From the NCBI GenBank assembly GCA_016946835.1, contig JACVTC010000129.1, positions 106,001 through 170,000 on the forward strand: a stretch of 64,000 nt of DNA. Direction: 5' to 3'. The notes under the pieces were generated by a model, which did no database searches, was not told the origin of the DNA, and worked only from the letters and a program-made list of their open reading frames with translations. The translations under genes were made by a program, and so were the position numbers. This document shows positions 1 through 16,492 of the stretch, one piece after another. Numbering within the stretch: the first letter of the stretch is position 1; each line of letters begins with the position of its first letter. This DNA comes from Neocallimastix lanati (nom. inval.) (taxonomy: Eukaryota > Neocallimastigomycota > Neocallimastigomycetes > Neocallimastigales > Neocallimastigaceae).

Positions 1-3000
1 ATTATAAACTATATTAGCATTATAGTGAATTTTTGAAAAAAAAAAAATTACTTATTTTCTATAACTTAATAGTAACTATAATAAATCCATTACTATTATT
101 TTTTTTCCTTTTTATTCTATATTAACACCTTTTTTGTTTTTTAACTAATAGGTAAATGAAGTTTTCTTTTTTTTTTTTTATAAAATTTAAAAAGAAAATT
201 GTAAAATATAACTAAACTAAAAAAAAATAAAACTTGGAATGAAATATATTTTGAGATATAAATAAAAAAAGAAAAAAAAAAAAAGAATAAAAAAAAATAC
301 TAAGAAATAGGAAATAAAAAATTAAAAAATTATATATATTTTGTGACCTAGTTAATAACCATCCCCCCTAATTGATAATTATTTAACCATTTTTTTTTAA
401 ATAAAAAAATAAATAATTCTTTTTTTTTTTTTTTCTTTTTCTTCTTCCTTATAATTTTTTTTTATTCTTTAAAGTTTTTTTCTTTTTTTTTTTTACTTTC
501 TCAATCAACTTCACTCCATAAAGAGTTTCATTTTCTTTTATCAATATTTTTTTTAATTTTCCCATTATTAAACCTTCAAGGTTTATTATTATAAATAGAA
601 AAAAAATAAATATATAATAATAAAATAATTGAAATAAATTTTACTAATAAAATTTATTCTTTTATTTATTATTTTATCATTCTTAAATTTATTTTTTTTC
701 GTCTTTTTTTTTTTTTTTTTTTACTTTTTTAAAATATTCAATATTAAAAAGTATCTTTTTTTTATAAAAATATATTTAAGTTCTAAATTATATTTAAACA
801 TTAAAAAAAATTATTTTTTATTGTTAAACTATATTAAATTATAAAAATATATATATTTTATCTTTCCCATATTAATATATAAAAAAAAGAAAAGTATATA
901 TATATTAAAATAAAAATTATTAACAAATATGAATTATTATTAAATTATTAAATAAAAAACGAAAAAATTTTTTAATATTAATTAAAATAAAACTATATAT
1001 ATTATAATAAAATATATACTAAAAAAAAATAGAAAAAGGAGAGGTTTAAAAAAAAAGGAAACACTTTTTCCTTTTCTTAATACCCTACTCCCTTTCCTTT
1101 ACTTTTTTTTCTTTTATATTATTTTTTAATAAAAAATTTTTTTATTTGAAAAAAAAATTCCCAAAGAAATTTTTGAGTATTTATATTTTTTTTTTTTTTT
1201 TATATTTTAATTTATTTTATATATTATCTTAATATTTCAAAAATAAAAGAAGAAAAAAAAAAAGTAAAAAAGTTTGATTTCTATTATTATGGACAGTTTT
1301 AATTTATACTTAATTTATTATATAGTAAAAATAGATTAAATAAAAAAAAGTTAAAAGGTAATAAAGAACAAAAGTATATTAATAAAAAAGAATTGAGTAA
1401 TATTATATATATAAATAATAATACATAATTGAATAATTGAATAATTAAATTTTCTATAATATATACATATATATTATATATTATATATATATCATACCTA
1501 AATAAAATATATTAAAAAAATTTTAATTATTTTATTTGGCATTCATGTATTCATAATGAATGCTAAAAGACTATATTAAAATAAAAGTATTAAAGTTTTG
1601 TTTAATCCATTTATTAAATTATTCATATATAATAGTATATATATTAATAGTATTTATTTATTTATTAATTAATATAGCATTTCTATGAGGATATATTATG
1701 TAATAATATAAAATTATATATATATTTATAAAAGAAAGACTTTTATTTCATTTAATATTTATAGACATATTATGTATATTTATACATATATTTATAATAA
1801 TATTTATTAATTATTTGTTTTTTCTTTTTAATTAATTTTTTTAATTTAACTTTTTATTTTGTAGATTAAATTTGAACTTTATTAATTATTTTTTATTTTA
1901 AATAAAAAAGTTCAATGATAAAAAAATAAAAAATAAAGTTCATAAAATGGATGATAGAAATAATCAAATAGAATGAATAGAAGATTTCCAATTCTCTGTT
2001 CAAAAGTTTATTTATTATCATTTTTATTTTAAAATGTTAATAGTCCTATCTCTATTAACAATAATAATAATAATAATAATAATAATATGAAATCTATGTA
2101 TAAAATAATATGGATCATTTTTTATTTTTGATAATATTACATAATTATAAAATATTATTAAATAAATATAAAATAAATATAATATAATATAAATATAAAA
2201 TATAATATAATATAATATAATATAAAATAAATATAAAATAAAATATAATATAATATAATTAAATATAATTGAATATTATAAAATATTATAAAATATTATA
2301 AAATATTTAAATAAATAGATTTAAATATGTTAAATAAATAAATAAATAAATATATAATTATAAAAAAAATTTTTTTTCTTTTTTCTTTTTTCTTTTTTAA
2401 TATAAAGAAAATTTTTGAAATTAAATTAAATTCATTTAACCAATTTAATATAATGTATAATATATAATAATCTAATGTTATATAAATAAATATTTTTTTT
2501 TTATTTTTTTTTTAGTCAATTTATTTAAACATGATTTAATATTATGGTTTATTTTTATGATAATGAAATTTGAATAATTAATAATGATATATAATGATAT
2601 CTAATTATGATATTAATAATAATACATAATAATTTATAATAATAACAATATATAATGATATATATTAATAATAATTTATAATAATATATAATAATAGTAA
2701 TAATAATTTATAATAATATATAATAATAGTAATAATAATTTGTAATAATATATAAAAAAAATGGTAATATTTAATAATACTATTATTAATAATATTAATA
2801 CTATATAATGATAATAATTAATAATATTAATATTAATAATAATATAAATGATAATAATTAATAAAACAATTATGATATTAATAATTAATAATAATTATTA
2901 AATATATAATTATGATAATAGTGATGATAATAATTGAATTAATGATAATAATGAAAATATATAATTTTCATAACATGAAATCATATTTTGAATATTGATA

Positions 3001-4499
3001 GAAGAAGTGATAAATGATAATGTTTGAATGAACAAAATGATAAAAAGTAATATCGTTATTGAGTAAGTTTATAATTAAAAAGTTGAAAATTAAAATATTT
3101 TAACAGTTCTTCTCTTATTAATTAAAATAGAAATATAAAAATAAAAAATAAAAATAATATTATATATATATATTATATATATTTGTATATAATAAATTAT
3201 AATTTTTATTTAGAACTTTTATTAAAATTAAAAATGGTAAAATAAATAGATATAAATGAAAAGATAAATAAAAAAAAAACAATAAATAAAATAATATAAT
3301 ATCATATCATATAAAATAAAATAAAAAAGAAACAAAAAAAAAAAATAGGAAACATTTATCCTGTAATAGCAATAAATATTGTAAAAAGCTTTCTTTTTTT
3401 ACTTTTTATTATTACTACTTCAATGATATTTCATATGACCATGTTTAATTGTAAAATTGGAAAAAAAAGTTTCTATTTTATAGGTTCCATTTCAAAAAAA
3501 AAAGAAAAAAAAAGTTTATATTTCCAAATATTCCCAATAAATAAATATAAAAAGTTTTTATTTATTTATTTATTTATCATTTATTTTATTATTAATTAAT
3601 ATTTTATATGTCATCATTTAATATTTATCAATATATATGTCATTATATGTTATTATTTTATAATAATTAATATTAATTTATTATTTACTACTATTACTAT
3701 TTATTATTATATGTTATTATATGTTATTATATCATATGATATATCATACAATATATATTAAAAAAAATTTTTTTTTTTTGATCTTTCTGACCGGACGGAA
3801 AGAAGAATGATTGAAAAAAAAAAACGGCAAACTTTTTTTTTATTTATTTAAAAATAGTGTATTATATATATTTATTTATTATATTTATTTAATTTAATTT
3901 TTTTTATTATTTATAATTATATCTTTTAAACTTTTATTTTATTTTTTATAATAATATTAAATGATTTTTTATTTTTTTTTTTTATTCATTACTTTCCATA
4001 AATGAACTTTAATTTTTCACGAGACTGACTGCTTAAATTAAAAATTTTTTTTCTTTTTTGTTTTAATTTTTTTTTTGGTTCATTTATTATTATTGTTGTT
4101 GTTATGTATAAATAAAATTAATAATAATATAAACTTTATTTTATACTAATTTTCTTTTTTTTGGCTAAAATTTAAATATTTTCTTATTTTTTTTTAATTT
4201 TAATTTATATATGAATAAATAAATTAATAAATAAACTTTTAATTATAAATTAAATTTACATTAAATTCAAATAATAAAAAATAAAAATTGGTAATAAAAA
4301 AAAGTTAATAATAATAATTATAATTTATAAATATATTAACATATAAAAATACAAAAAAACATTAATATTTGTATAATATATATTTATATATTTATAATAA
4401 TTTATTAAATAATAAGTAAATAAATAAAATAATGAATAAACTTTTTGTTTTTTAATATTTTTTTATTTTACTACTTAATTATTATTTATTATTTAATTA

Positions 4500-4652
4500 T
4501 TTATTATTTATTTATTTATTTTTTATTATTTATTATTTATTATTTATTATTTATTATTTATTATTTATTATTTATTATTTATTATTTATTATTTATTATT
4601 TAATTATTTAATTATTTAATTATCTATTATTTATTATTTATTATTTATTATT
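4500..4652. repeat. TTATTTA heptamer array
   Basis: Head-to-tail units of TTATTTA with a few TTAATTA variants. Same unit family as the larger array at 8115-8441. Confidence 0.8.
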
Positions 4653-5136
4653 AATTGCCTCTAATTAAATGATGATGCCTGTGACGTTACTAAATTTATT
4701 TAGTATTATGAGTAATTTATTATTTTATTTTATATATATATCAATATTTCATATTTTATTTTCCCATATATTCCTTAGGAAATTTTTTAATCGTTTTTTT
4801 TTTTATTTTATTTTTATTTTTTTAGAAAATAACTATTCTTTTATTAACTATTTTTATTATTTAATTTTATATTTTTAATGATTCCTTATTTTTATATTTA
4901 TTTGGCGTTTATTTAGATCTATTAAATTTAATATTAAAAATATTTAAACAAAAAAAAAAAAGTATATATCATATAAGCAAATATATCATAACTCATATTT
5001 AAAATAATAATAATAATAGATTATATATACAAATATTAAAATGTAGATTAATAAAAAAAATAATACAAATTAAATAAAATAAAGAGAAAAAATTTGATAT
5101 TTGATATTTTTTTTTACATCTTAAGTAATATAATTC

Positions 5137-5167
<31 letters not shown>

Positions 5168-7682
5168 TTATTCATAATAAATAATTATTCTTTGATTAAA
5201 AGAAATTATAAATCAAAAATACTAAATAAAAAAAATAATAATAATAACGCCTTCAATAGTAATATGTTTATAAATGATTAATGATTAATAATGATTAATA
5301 ATGATTAATAAGTATTAAATAATAATTAATGATTAATGATAATTAAAAATTTAAATATTGAATAAGAAAAAAAATTTTTTTATTTTGAATAATTTTAACT
5401 TATAAAAAAAAAAAAAAAAAAAGTTAAAATATTATTTTTATATTTATCAATGAAAGTTATAAATAAAATAAAATAAAAAAAAATGAATGAATATTAAAAA
5501 ATAAAATAGCTTTAAAACAAATAAAAGTTAAACTGTATAAAAAAAAATTAAATAAAAAAATATAAAGTATGTTATAATATTTTAAATCTTTCATAATATA
5601 AAGGTTAATACTATTCAAAAAATGGTTTTTTTTTTTTTTTATTAATTATAAAAACTTAATTGATATTATTACATAAATAAAAATACAAAAAAAAAATTAG
5701 CCGTTTTATAAATTTATAACAGTATATAGAGGAATTAGCCGTTTCCTAAGTTATAATAATCTCAAGAGTATTGTTTATAATTATTTATAATGAAATATTA
5801 ATAATAATATTAATAATAATATTTCATTATAATATGTATTATTAATATGATTTATTAACATTTATTTACATTACGTAAAAATGTAGAACTACATTTAATG
5901 TAAATGTATATCTATCTATTAACAAATTTAATGATACAGGCTTCAACAACTACTTTTACTATAAAACATAAAAATAGAGCAATATTAAAATATATACTAT
6001 ATAGAAGTATAAAAATGTATAGTATAAATATAAAATATAAAATTAAAAAAAAAGATTAACAATATTATTATTGTTTTTTTTTTTTTTTTATAGCACTCAA
6101 TTTAAAATTATTAAAATTTCATGATCAAATTCATTTAATATATTTAATATTTCTTATTTAATATATTATTATTATTTTATATTATATTTCATTATATTCT
6201 ATTATTTATTCATATTATATTACAGTAAATTCTATTATGTAAAAATTAGACATAGTCATTTTATTTCATAATATATTATAATCAAATGATAATATATCCA
6301 TAAATTAAATTATGATCAAAAAAAAATATAAACAATTTAAATTAAAAGAAAAAAAAATTAAAATAATAAAAACAAAATATAGAGTAAATAATAAAAGAGT
6401 ATTAATTAATAAATAATAAATAATAATAAATTGTAAATAATAAAAGAGTATTGATTAATAAATAATAAATAATAATAAATAATATTTAATATTTAATACT
6501 TAATATTTATAAAAATTTCTATTAATAATATAAATATATATTAATATTATTTTTTGTTTTTTTGTTTTTTGTTTTTTGTTTATTTGTTTGTTTATTTGTT
6601 TCTTTCCTTATTTATATCAATAAAAAAGTTTTTTTTTAATTCATTTCATCATGAGATTTTACTTTTTAATATGAATAAATGTAATAAAATAAATAAATAA
6701 ATTAATAAATAAATAAATAAATAAATTTACAGTTATTTTTTAATTTAAATTTAATTTAAAAAAAATGGAAAATTTTTGTTTATAGTTTTTTAAGTTTTTT
6801 TTAGAATATTCTAAATTCTAAAAACAAAAAAAGAATTTTAAAATAAAAAAAATTTTTATTTTTTATTTTTATTTTATTTTTTATTTTTATTTTTTATTTA
6901 GGCTAAGAATAAAATTCAATTATAATTGTTATTTATTATTATTAAAATAATTATTTATTATTAAAAAAAAATATTAATTATAAAAAAAAAATAATAATAA
7001 CAAATAAAGCGAAAAAGATAGAAACTATTTTTTTTCTTTTTTCTTCTTTTTTATTTTTATAATAATTATAAATAAAAATAAAAATAAAGAAAAAACAAAG
7101 CAATATAATAAATTACTAATTAATAAATAATAAATAAATAAATAATAAATAAAAAAAAAAAGGCAATTTTTTATTAAAAAAAAAATAAAGTAAAAAGAGA
7201 AAAAAAAAAAAAAAGTTTTATGAATTGTTGATAAAAAAATTTTTCTTTTTATTTCTTTTTATTTCTTTTTGTTTCTTTTTATTTCTTTTTATTTCTACTC
7301 CACTTTTTATTTATTTTTTTTTTTTTTTAAATTTTTTTTTTATTTTAAATTTAATTTATTTTCTATTTTTTGTTAAGTTTTTTCTTATTCTTTTTAGCCA
7401 TTTCTCAACTTTTTTTTTATTTCTTTTTTCTTTTTTCTCTTTTTTTTTTTTAAAAAAAAAAAAAAGAATAAAAATGTATTTAAAATTTAAATTAATATAA
7501 TTAATATACTTAATTTTAATTAATAGTAGTCAGTACAACAGCAGCAGTAATCAGCATTTCTCATGAAATGAATGATGACTAATGATGATTATTTTATATA
7601 TTTTATATATATATTTTACAATGTATGAATGTATATACTTAATAAAGAATTTGTGAGTCTTTTCTATATATTCTATATTACT

Positions 7683-7719
<37 letters not shown>

Positions 7720-8114
7720 TATTTATTATTTATTACTATTAATAGAAGTATTATTATTAATAGTAGGATTATTAATAATATGATTAATACATTTTTTTTT
7801 TTTTTTTTACTTTTTATAGGCATAAATATAAAGAGGAGAGGGGTAAAAAAAAAAAGTATTTATAAGGAAAATAAAAAAGATGAATTAAATTATATTATTA
7901 ATATATTATTAATACATAATTATATACATAATTAAAAATTGTTTATTTTTTATTTTTTTTCCTTTTTCCTTTTTCCTTATTTATTCCTTTCAATCAATTG
8001 CTAAAATAATATTAATAATACTAATTTTATTCAATTATTTATTAATAAATAGTCTTTTTATTCTTTTAAGTATTTATTATTTATTATTATTTAATTATTC
8101 ATTATTTTATTAAT

Positions 8115-8441
8115 TATTATTTATTATTTATTATTTATTATTTATTATTTATTATTTATTATTTATTATTTATTATTTATTATTTATTATTTATTATTTA
8201 TTATTTATTATTATTTATTATTTATTATTTATTATTTATTATTTATTATTTATTATTTATTATTTATTATTTATTATTTATTATTTATTATTTATTATTT
8301 ATTATTTATTATTTATTATTTATTATTTATTATTTATTATTTATTATTTATTATTTATTATTTATTATTTATTATTTATTATTTATTATTTATTATTTAT
8401 TATTTATTATTTATTATTTATTATTTATTATTTATTATTTA
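8115..8441. repeat. long TTATTTA heptamer array
   Basis: About 45 nearly perfect 7-bp TTATTTA units in tandem, with a single ATT-type interruption near 8210. This is the cleanest heptamer array in the window and has no coding capacity. Confidence 0.9.
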
Positions 8442-8984
8442 TTTAATTTTTATCCATTTTTTTTATTAAAATTAATATTTAAAAACACTGCATAAAGTTT
8501 CTTCTCCATGCTTTTTTAATAATAAAATAATAAAAAAAACTTTATATATGGATATACTCAAATATATATATATATATATATATCATTTATATTTATATTT
8601 ATATATTAGAAATAAATATAATTTAAAGTAATAATAATATATTATAATAATAATAATATTAAAACTTTACTGAATAAATACAAGTTTTTTTTTATTATTA
8701 TTATGATTATAATGATTATATGTTATATATTAATATTATATATAAATATTAGGCTTAATGGGCTAAAGTAATTTTCCTCTTTTTTTTTTTTTTTATTTAA
8801 TACTCATTATGCATGGATAATCAAAAATACCAAAAATAGAAATAGAAATCATAAAAGATAAATAAAAAAAAAATAGAAATTAAAATTTTTTTTTTTTTTT
8901 TGCTGTTGTTGGTTATTTGTTGGTTTAATTTAGTATTGCTTAATTATTCATTCAAACAATATTATATGTTGTATATTCTTTAAT

Positions 8985-9252
8985 TATTTATTATTCAATA
9001 ATTTATTATTCAATTATTTATTATTCAATTATTTAATTATTTATTATTTATTATTCAATTATTTATTATTCAATTATATTATTAATTGTTAATTATTATT
9101 TATTATTTATTATTCAATTATATTATTAATTGTTAATTATTATTTATTATTTATTATTTATTATTCAATTATATTATTAATTGTTAATTATTATTTATTA
9201 TTTATTATTATTTATTATTTATTATTCAATTGTTTATTATTTAATTATTTAT
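8985..9252. repeat. composite repeat of TTATTTA blocks and ATTCAATTATATTATTAATTG modules
   Basis: Blocks of TTATTTA units alternate with a less regular module containing TTCAATTATATTATTAATTG followed by TTAATTATTA. The module plus heptamers recurs about three times between 9050 and 9200, so it is a higher-order repeat of roughly 50-70 bp rather than a plain microsatellite. Confidence 0.75.
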
Positions 9253-10138
9253 TTATCAACACTTTTTTCTTTTTTTTTTTTCATTTATTAATGCATTTGT
9301 AAATCTGTTTAAAATTATAATTAATAAACTTTTTTTTTTCTTGGTAATGAATTTGGATACAAAAATTTTTTATAATTATACTTTTTTTTTATTATTATAT
9401 GCTTAAATTATTAAATAAATAAATAAATAATTATAAAAATAAATAATTAATTATAAAAATAAATAAATAAATCATCATATAATAATTATAATTTTTATAA
9501 AATAATGTAAATTTCGTATAAAATAAATATAATTTTACAACTGTGGAATATTATTTCTATTTAAAAAAAAAAAAAGAGGAAAAAAAAAAATAAAATAAAG
9601 GAAAAAAAGAGGAAAAAAGGAAAAATGATAGTTTAATAAATAATAGTTTAATAATAATAAAATAATAAATAATAATAATAAAATAGTTTTTTAAAATTAT
9701 TCTTTAAATATAAACTAATGAAAAAAATAAAATAAAATTATGATAATAAAATAATAATAAAATTAAAAAGAAAAAAAAAAAAAAAACTTTTATTTAAATT
9801 TAATATTATATTTATTTCATTAGATTGCCCTATCTATATAAAGCATATCAAAATTCAAATAGTTAACAATGAAAATAGAGGATAAAGCATTTGATATATT
9901 TCTTATATCCATAGAATTATGAAATATTTTTTTTAAAAAAAAAATATATATATATATATATCTTTACAATTAATAATAATTCAATAACTATTACAATCAT
10001 ATCCACTTTATTCCAATTTAAAATATAAAAAAATATAATTAATTTTTTTTTTTCATTATTATTTCCATAATTTGTTAATCTATTTACATAAATATTCATT
10101 TTATTAATGATTAAGCTATTTCTTCTATTTATAAAAAT

Positions 10139-10170
<32 letters not shown>

Positions 10171-10572
10171 TTCTTTAAAGAATTATAAAAGAGTTTTTTT
10201 TTTTTTTTCAAATGAAACAAAAATCAAAAATTTATATATATATATTTTATATATATTTTTTATATATTTTATATATTATATATATATTATTGAAATCATA
10301 TCCATAATGATTGACCTTTTAATTATTATTCAATTAATCACAAAATTAGAATTGAACTTTAAATACTATGAAAGTTAACTTTTTATTTAAATAAAATATT
10401 CATAAAATAGATATATTATATTATATTTTTAAATTTAATTTCATTTAATAAAAAGTTTTCTTGAATGATTTATTTTTTTTTTTTTAAAAAATAATAATAA
10501 TAGTATAGATAACATATATAAAAAAATAAAAATTAATTAGATATAGTACATATATAGATATAGATATCTATG

Positions 10573-10611
<39 letters not shown>

Positions 10612-11219
10612 TGTTATAACTTTATAAATTACTAATGCCTAATAATCGTAAAATATGAAATCATATTTAATTCATTAATGAATTAATGAATTATTTACTT
10701 ATTTATTTATTTATATATTAATTAATTATTTATTTATTTATTTATTTAGTGAATTATGTAGTAATGATTATTCCGTTAAAGTCAAATGACATAAATTCTT
10801 TTTTAATACTATTTATTTTTTAAAAAATAAAAAGAAAAAAAGGTTTATTTTTTCATTTATTTTTTTACTTTTATTCATTAATAACATTATTAATAAAGCT
10901 ATCATTAATATTTTTAATAAGAATGATTGCCTAAAAAAACCACAAATATTATAACTAATTTAATTAGTAAAGAAAAGAAAAAAAAGGCCTTATGAACATC
11001 AATAAACAATGATTGTAAGAATGTTAATAATTATCATCTCCAAGTAATAAATTAGAAAAAAAAAAAAAAAAAAAAAAAAACAATGAAACCTAATCTTTAA
11101 ATTTTCTAAATAAATAAATAAATCTCTATTTGTAAAATAGTCATGGATTAAATAATAAAATCTTTATTTAAAATCTTATTTATTATTTAAATTGAATGAA
11201 TTTATGGAAAAATAAAAAA

Positions 11220-11254
<35 letters not shown>

Positions 11255-12054
11255 TAAATAAAAAAATTGTCAAGCTTATAACTTTAATTTATATATATAT
11301 ATATATTTTTGTTAAAATTTTTTTTTTAATCTTTAATTTATTTATATATTTTAAATAAATATATTATAATAAAATGTTTTTAAATAAATAAATAAATAAT
11401 ATTTGTTTTTATAAAAAGTTTACAATGATTAAAAAATAAATAATCCTACTATTATTAGTTATTTAAATGTATGACTTATTATAGAAAATCATTTTGTAAA
11501 ACTCAATGTTAAGAATATAAGGGCATATTAATTTAAATAACAACAATAATAATAAATAATAAATAATAAATAATTAGAATAATAAATAATAAATAATGAG
11601 AATAATAATAAATAGTAAATGATAAATGAGAATAATAATAAATAATAAATGATAGTAATAAAGAGTAATAATAATAAATAATAAAATGGTAACAAAAAAA
11701 TAAAAAATTAAAAAATTAAAAATTATCATAATTATAATAATTAAAAAAAATTATAAATATTAAATAATAAATTAATACATATTGAAAAATAATAATAATG
11801 AAATAATAATAAATAATAATAATAGAACAACAACAACAATAATAATAATAATCATTAATAATTGATAATTGATAATTAATAATAATGGAATAATAATAAT
11901 AATAAAATAATAATAATTTAAATTCAAAGTCATTTTTATTTAATTTAAAAGTTTATCTTTCTATTTTACCAATAATCATTAACATCTATTAAAAATGCTT
12001 TCATTTTTTTTTTTTTAAAAAATTATATCATAAAAATAACCGTTATTCATTAAA

Positions 12055-12302
12055 TAATTAAATAATAATAAAATAAGAATTTAAATAATTAATTAATAAT
12101 AGAATAATAATAAAATAATAAAATAATAAAATAATTAAATAATAATAAAATAATAAAATAATAAAATAATTAAATAATAATAAAATAATAAAATAATTAA
12201 ATAATAAAATAATAAAATAATTAAATAATAAATAATAAAATAATAAAATAATAAAATAATAAATAATAAAATAATTAAATAATAAATAATTAAATAATGA
12301 AT
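12055..12302. repeat. AATAAAATAATTAAATAATA-type array
   Basis: Irregular tandem array of AATAAAAT and AATTAAAT units. Its minus-strand translation is only Leu/Ile/Phe/Tyr. Confidence 0.75.
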
Positions 12303-13794
12303 AATAGTAACTTTAAATTTAATAATTAAAAGATTAACAATCAATAATAATAAAAAACAAAACAAAACAAAACTGCAACAAATCACAAATAACTGAAAAT
12401 TAAAAATCTTTTATTATTAAATGTCTTTATTATTATTAATGGAAAATAAAAACTAATTATAATAAATAAAATATAAAGTAATAAAAAAAAATAATACAAT
12501 TAATCCATTTGCATTAACAAATTAAATTATTAATAATATTTATTTAAAGCCTATTTGTTTTTTATTCATTGTCATTAATAAAAGAAAAATTAATTATTTT
12601 TTTAAAATAAATATAAAAATAAAGAATAAACTTTATTATCATATTATTTTATTATTCTATTACTTTATTTTATTTTATTTTTAATATTATAATGGTTTTA
12701 TGATTTAACAGTTAAATACCACGTAAATATAATAAATTAAAAAAGAATAATAATAAGTAAACTTTACATTTATTTAAAATATAAAATATAAAAGTTATTA
12801 TTAACATAAATTAATAAAACAAATAAAGAATGTTATTGATTTTATTATTATTGATTTTGTTATTTATTTTATTTTATTATTTTTTTTTTATTATTGATTA
12901 TTATTATTAAATTTGTTATTTATTTTCCTTTAAATATAATTTATCCATATATAATTTATTCCTATTTAATGAATTTAAAAAAAAAAAAATTTAAAAAATA
13001 ATTTTCCTTAAAAAAGTGGTAATGATAATTACCAAAAATAGTCAGATTAAATTATTATGATTAACAAAAAAAAAAATTAGAATAAAAAATATGAAATTAA
13101 TAATAATAATATAAAAAAAAAAAGTCTTTTATTATATATGTAAAAAAAAATAAAAAATTATGAATAATAAAAAATGATATATTTAATGTTTTATAGATAT
13201 AATATATATTATAAAATAAAATAATATTAAAATGATATATATATATATATTTTTTAGAAGAGATTTATAAATTATTCTTAATTATTATATACTATTAAAA
13301 AATTTAATATTTAAATAAAAAATATTATTATTTTTATTATAATATGATCATCATTAAAAGAAAAAAAAAAAAAAAAAAAAAAAAAAGAATAATTTTTAAC
13401 ATTATTTTTTAACATTATTTTTTAATATTTTTTTATTTTATTTATTTATTTATTTTTTTACTTTTCTTTCCTGTTGAATAAAAATAAAACAATACTAAAT
13501 ATTGTTATCATTTAAAGTTTATATATCTTTTTGTTCTCTTTTTATTTTCTCTTTTTTTTTTTATTTTTTTTTTTATGGAATATATAAAATAAAATAAATT
13601 AAATTAAACAAAATATATAAATTCTTATAAATATAAAATTAATGAATTAATTAATGAATTAACTAATGAATATGAATGAATGAATGAATGAATGACTAAT
13701 GAATTTAATGAATTTCTATAAAATCCTAATTAATCCTATTAATAAAAATTAAACATTTTATATCTATAAAATAGGTTACTGAAACCATTCATTA

Positions 13795-13827
<33 letters not shown>

Positions 13828-14817
13828 TGTTATATTATTTATAAATAAATTAATATTTAAATTTGGTAATTAAAAATAAATATAGTAATAGGGAATGAAG
13901 AATATTTTTTTTTTATTGATTATTATATAATTTTATAATAATTGAATCATAATAAATTAAATATAATCATCAACTATTTACTTTAAATAGAATAATATGT
14001 ATTCTTATCATATTTATAAATATATTAATATAGTAATACTAATTAAAATTTCTAATTAGAATGTTTTTTTTAATATTTCTCTCTCTACGTATTTCATGTT
14101 CATTTCATAATTATCTAATATTAATATATATATAATAATAATTATGATACTACGTTTAAAATCATAAAATAAAAAAAAATTTATATTTTATTTTTATAAT
14201 AATGATAATAATAATTAAATGAATTATTCATAGCTTATTATTTATTTATTGAATGTTATTATATTATAATTTTTGTACTATATATATATATATATTTTTT
14301 TTTTGTTATTGCTATTTTCTAATATGTTTTTTATTTATTTATTTATTTATTTATTTCATCACTCTCTTTTCTGTTTTCTATTTTATTTTTATTTTATTTT
14401 TTGAACAAAAAAGGACAAAATTAAAAATAAATAAATAAATAAATATATAAAAAATAGATAGATATAAATTTATATAATAAAAATTAAAAATTAAATAAAA
14501 TTAAAAAAATATGATAAGAAAAAAAAAAAAGATTTTTTTTAATTATACCTTTTTATTATAAAATTAAAAAAAAAAAAAAAAAAAAAAAATAACTGAATTT
14601 GTTATAATTCAATATATGTATTTATATATATAATACTATAGATTATTTTTTATAGATTGTAAAAAAAATAAATATATAAATAAAATAAAAGTAAAATAAA
14701 GATAAAATAAATATAAAAAATGTTCAGATATCTTTTAAATAATTTAATATAAAACAATTATAAAAATGAATAAATTACCTTTGGAATACTCTTTTTAATT
14801 TATTATTATTTACTATT

Positions 14818-14819
<2 letters not shown>

Positions 14820-14859
<40 letters not shown>
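14820..14859. repeat. T homopolymer of about 40
   Basis: Uninterrupted T run ending in GG. One of several homopolymers over 38 bases in the window. Confidence 0.85.
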
Positions 14860-14860
<1 letters not shown>

Positions 14861-14922
14861 GTACAAATTATTATGACAAACTTTTTTTTTTATTTTAATA
14901 AATAATATATATAAAATAAAAA

Positions 14923-14958
<36 letters not shown>

Positions 14959-15561
14959 ATATATTTATATTATCTTAATATGGTATAAAATAAATTTCGT
15001 ATCAAAAAATGATGGTGACTAAATGACTGACTGATATATTAAAAATATATATATATATAGAAGTACTATTAAAATAAAATATATATTTAAAAGATATGAC
15101 TCTTTTAATGATGTAAAATACAGAAATGATTACTTTTTTTTTATTATTATTAATAATATTACATCTATATGTATATATAATGAATACTTTATTAGTTAAT
15201 ATGATGTCAAAAAAAAAAAAAAAAAATTTATTTTTAAAATGAATCATATATAAATACAAAAATTAAAATATTTTGTTAATTAATAATATATTTTATTATA
15301 TAATATTAATTTAATATATAAATTTTTACTTTTTTTTTTTTTATTTTAAAAAAATTTTTTTTTGTCAGATAATGAATAATATTTAATATATATATTATAT
15401 ATATATATTTTTTTTTATATTTATCCCATTGAATAATTCCTTTGTATAGTTTATTTTTGCTTTTATTTTTATATATATATATTTCATATTTTATTTTAAT
15501 CACATCTAAAAAAAAATAAAATTGAGATTGAGCACTAAAAATATGTACATATATATATGTA

Positions 15562-15602
<41 letters not shown>

Positions 15603-15819
15603 CAAAGCTTCATTTACTTTTATCCTTTAAATCTAAATATATATATCTATTTATTTTTAAGGATTAAAAATAAACTAAATAGGATTTTTAATAAAAAAAA
15701 AAAAAAAAAGTAAAATTTCTTATTTTGTTAATTCATAGATTAATATTTTTTTTTTTTCATTCATACTATAGAACAATATTGTTTATTTTTTATATAATTA
15801 AAAAAAATAGTTGATAATA

Positions 15820-15878
15820 TAATTATTATTATTATTATTATTATTTATAATTATTATTATTATTATTATTATTTATTA

Positions 15879-15932
<54 letters not shown>

Positions 15933-15935
15933 TTG
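15820..15935. repeat. ATT triplet array
   Basis: Interrupted (ATT)n tract with TTTATT breaks. Two related (AAT)n tracts follow at about 16142-16185 and 16434-16491. Confidence 0.85.
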
Positions 15936-16139
15936 TTTTTTCGTTTAATTTTCTAAAAAAAAAAAATAAAACATATAGTTAAAAAATCATTCATGGTAGA
16001 ATTTTTTTTAATTAGTATAGCTATGTCGTATGACGAGTATTACAAGTGATAGGCATTATTTTTTTTTTTTTTTTTGTTTTTTTTTATTGTTGCAATTATT
16101 TATGTGGTTGGTATCGTTTTTATTACAAGAGGTCATTAT

Positions 16140-16184
<45 letters not shown>

Positions 16185-16434
16185 TATTATTATTATTATT
16201 TTTTATTTTTATTCATTCATTTATTTTCTATTATAAATGTAATGATTATTATGATAATAGATCATAAAAATAAAAAAAATAAAATTTTTTGAAAATTATA
16301 ATAATTCATATAATAGAACTTCGAAAGGTCATAACCATTTCTACTACTAATTTAAATGGATGATAGTTTTTTTTTTTTTTTTTAATTTTTCTTTTCTTTT
16401 AACAGTATTGCTATATTACTATTTAACTTATAAA

Positions 16435-16491
<57 letters not shown>

Positions 16492-16492
<1 letters not shown>

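Noticed and set aside
4669-4878. 69-codon Phe/Tyr-rich membrane-like frame
   Set aside because: Composition is what T-rich DNA gives by chance; no second feature supports a gene.
7225-7500. 91-codon very hydrophobic frame
   Set aside because: Derived from TTTCTTTTTATT repeats and A/T runs.
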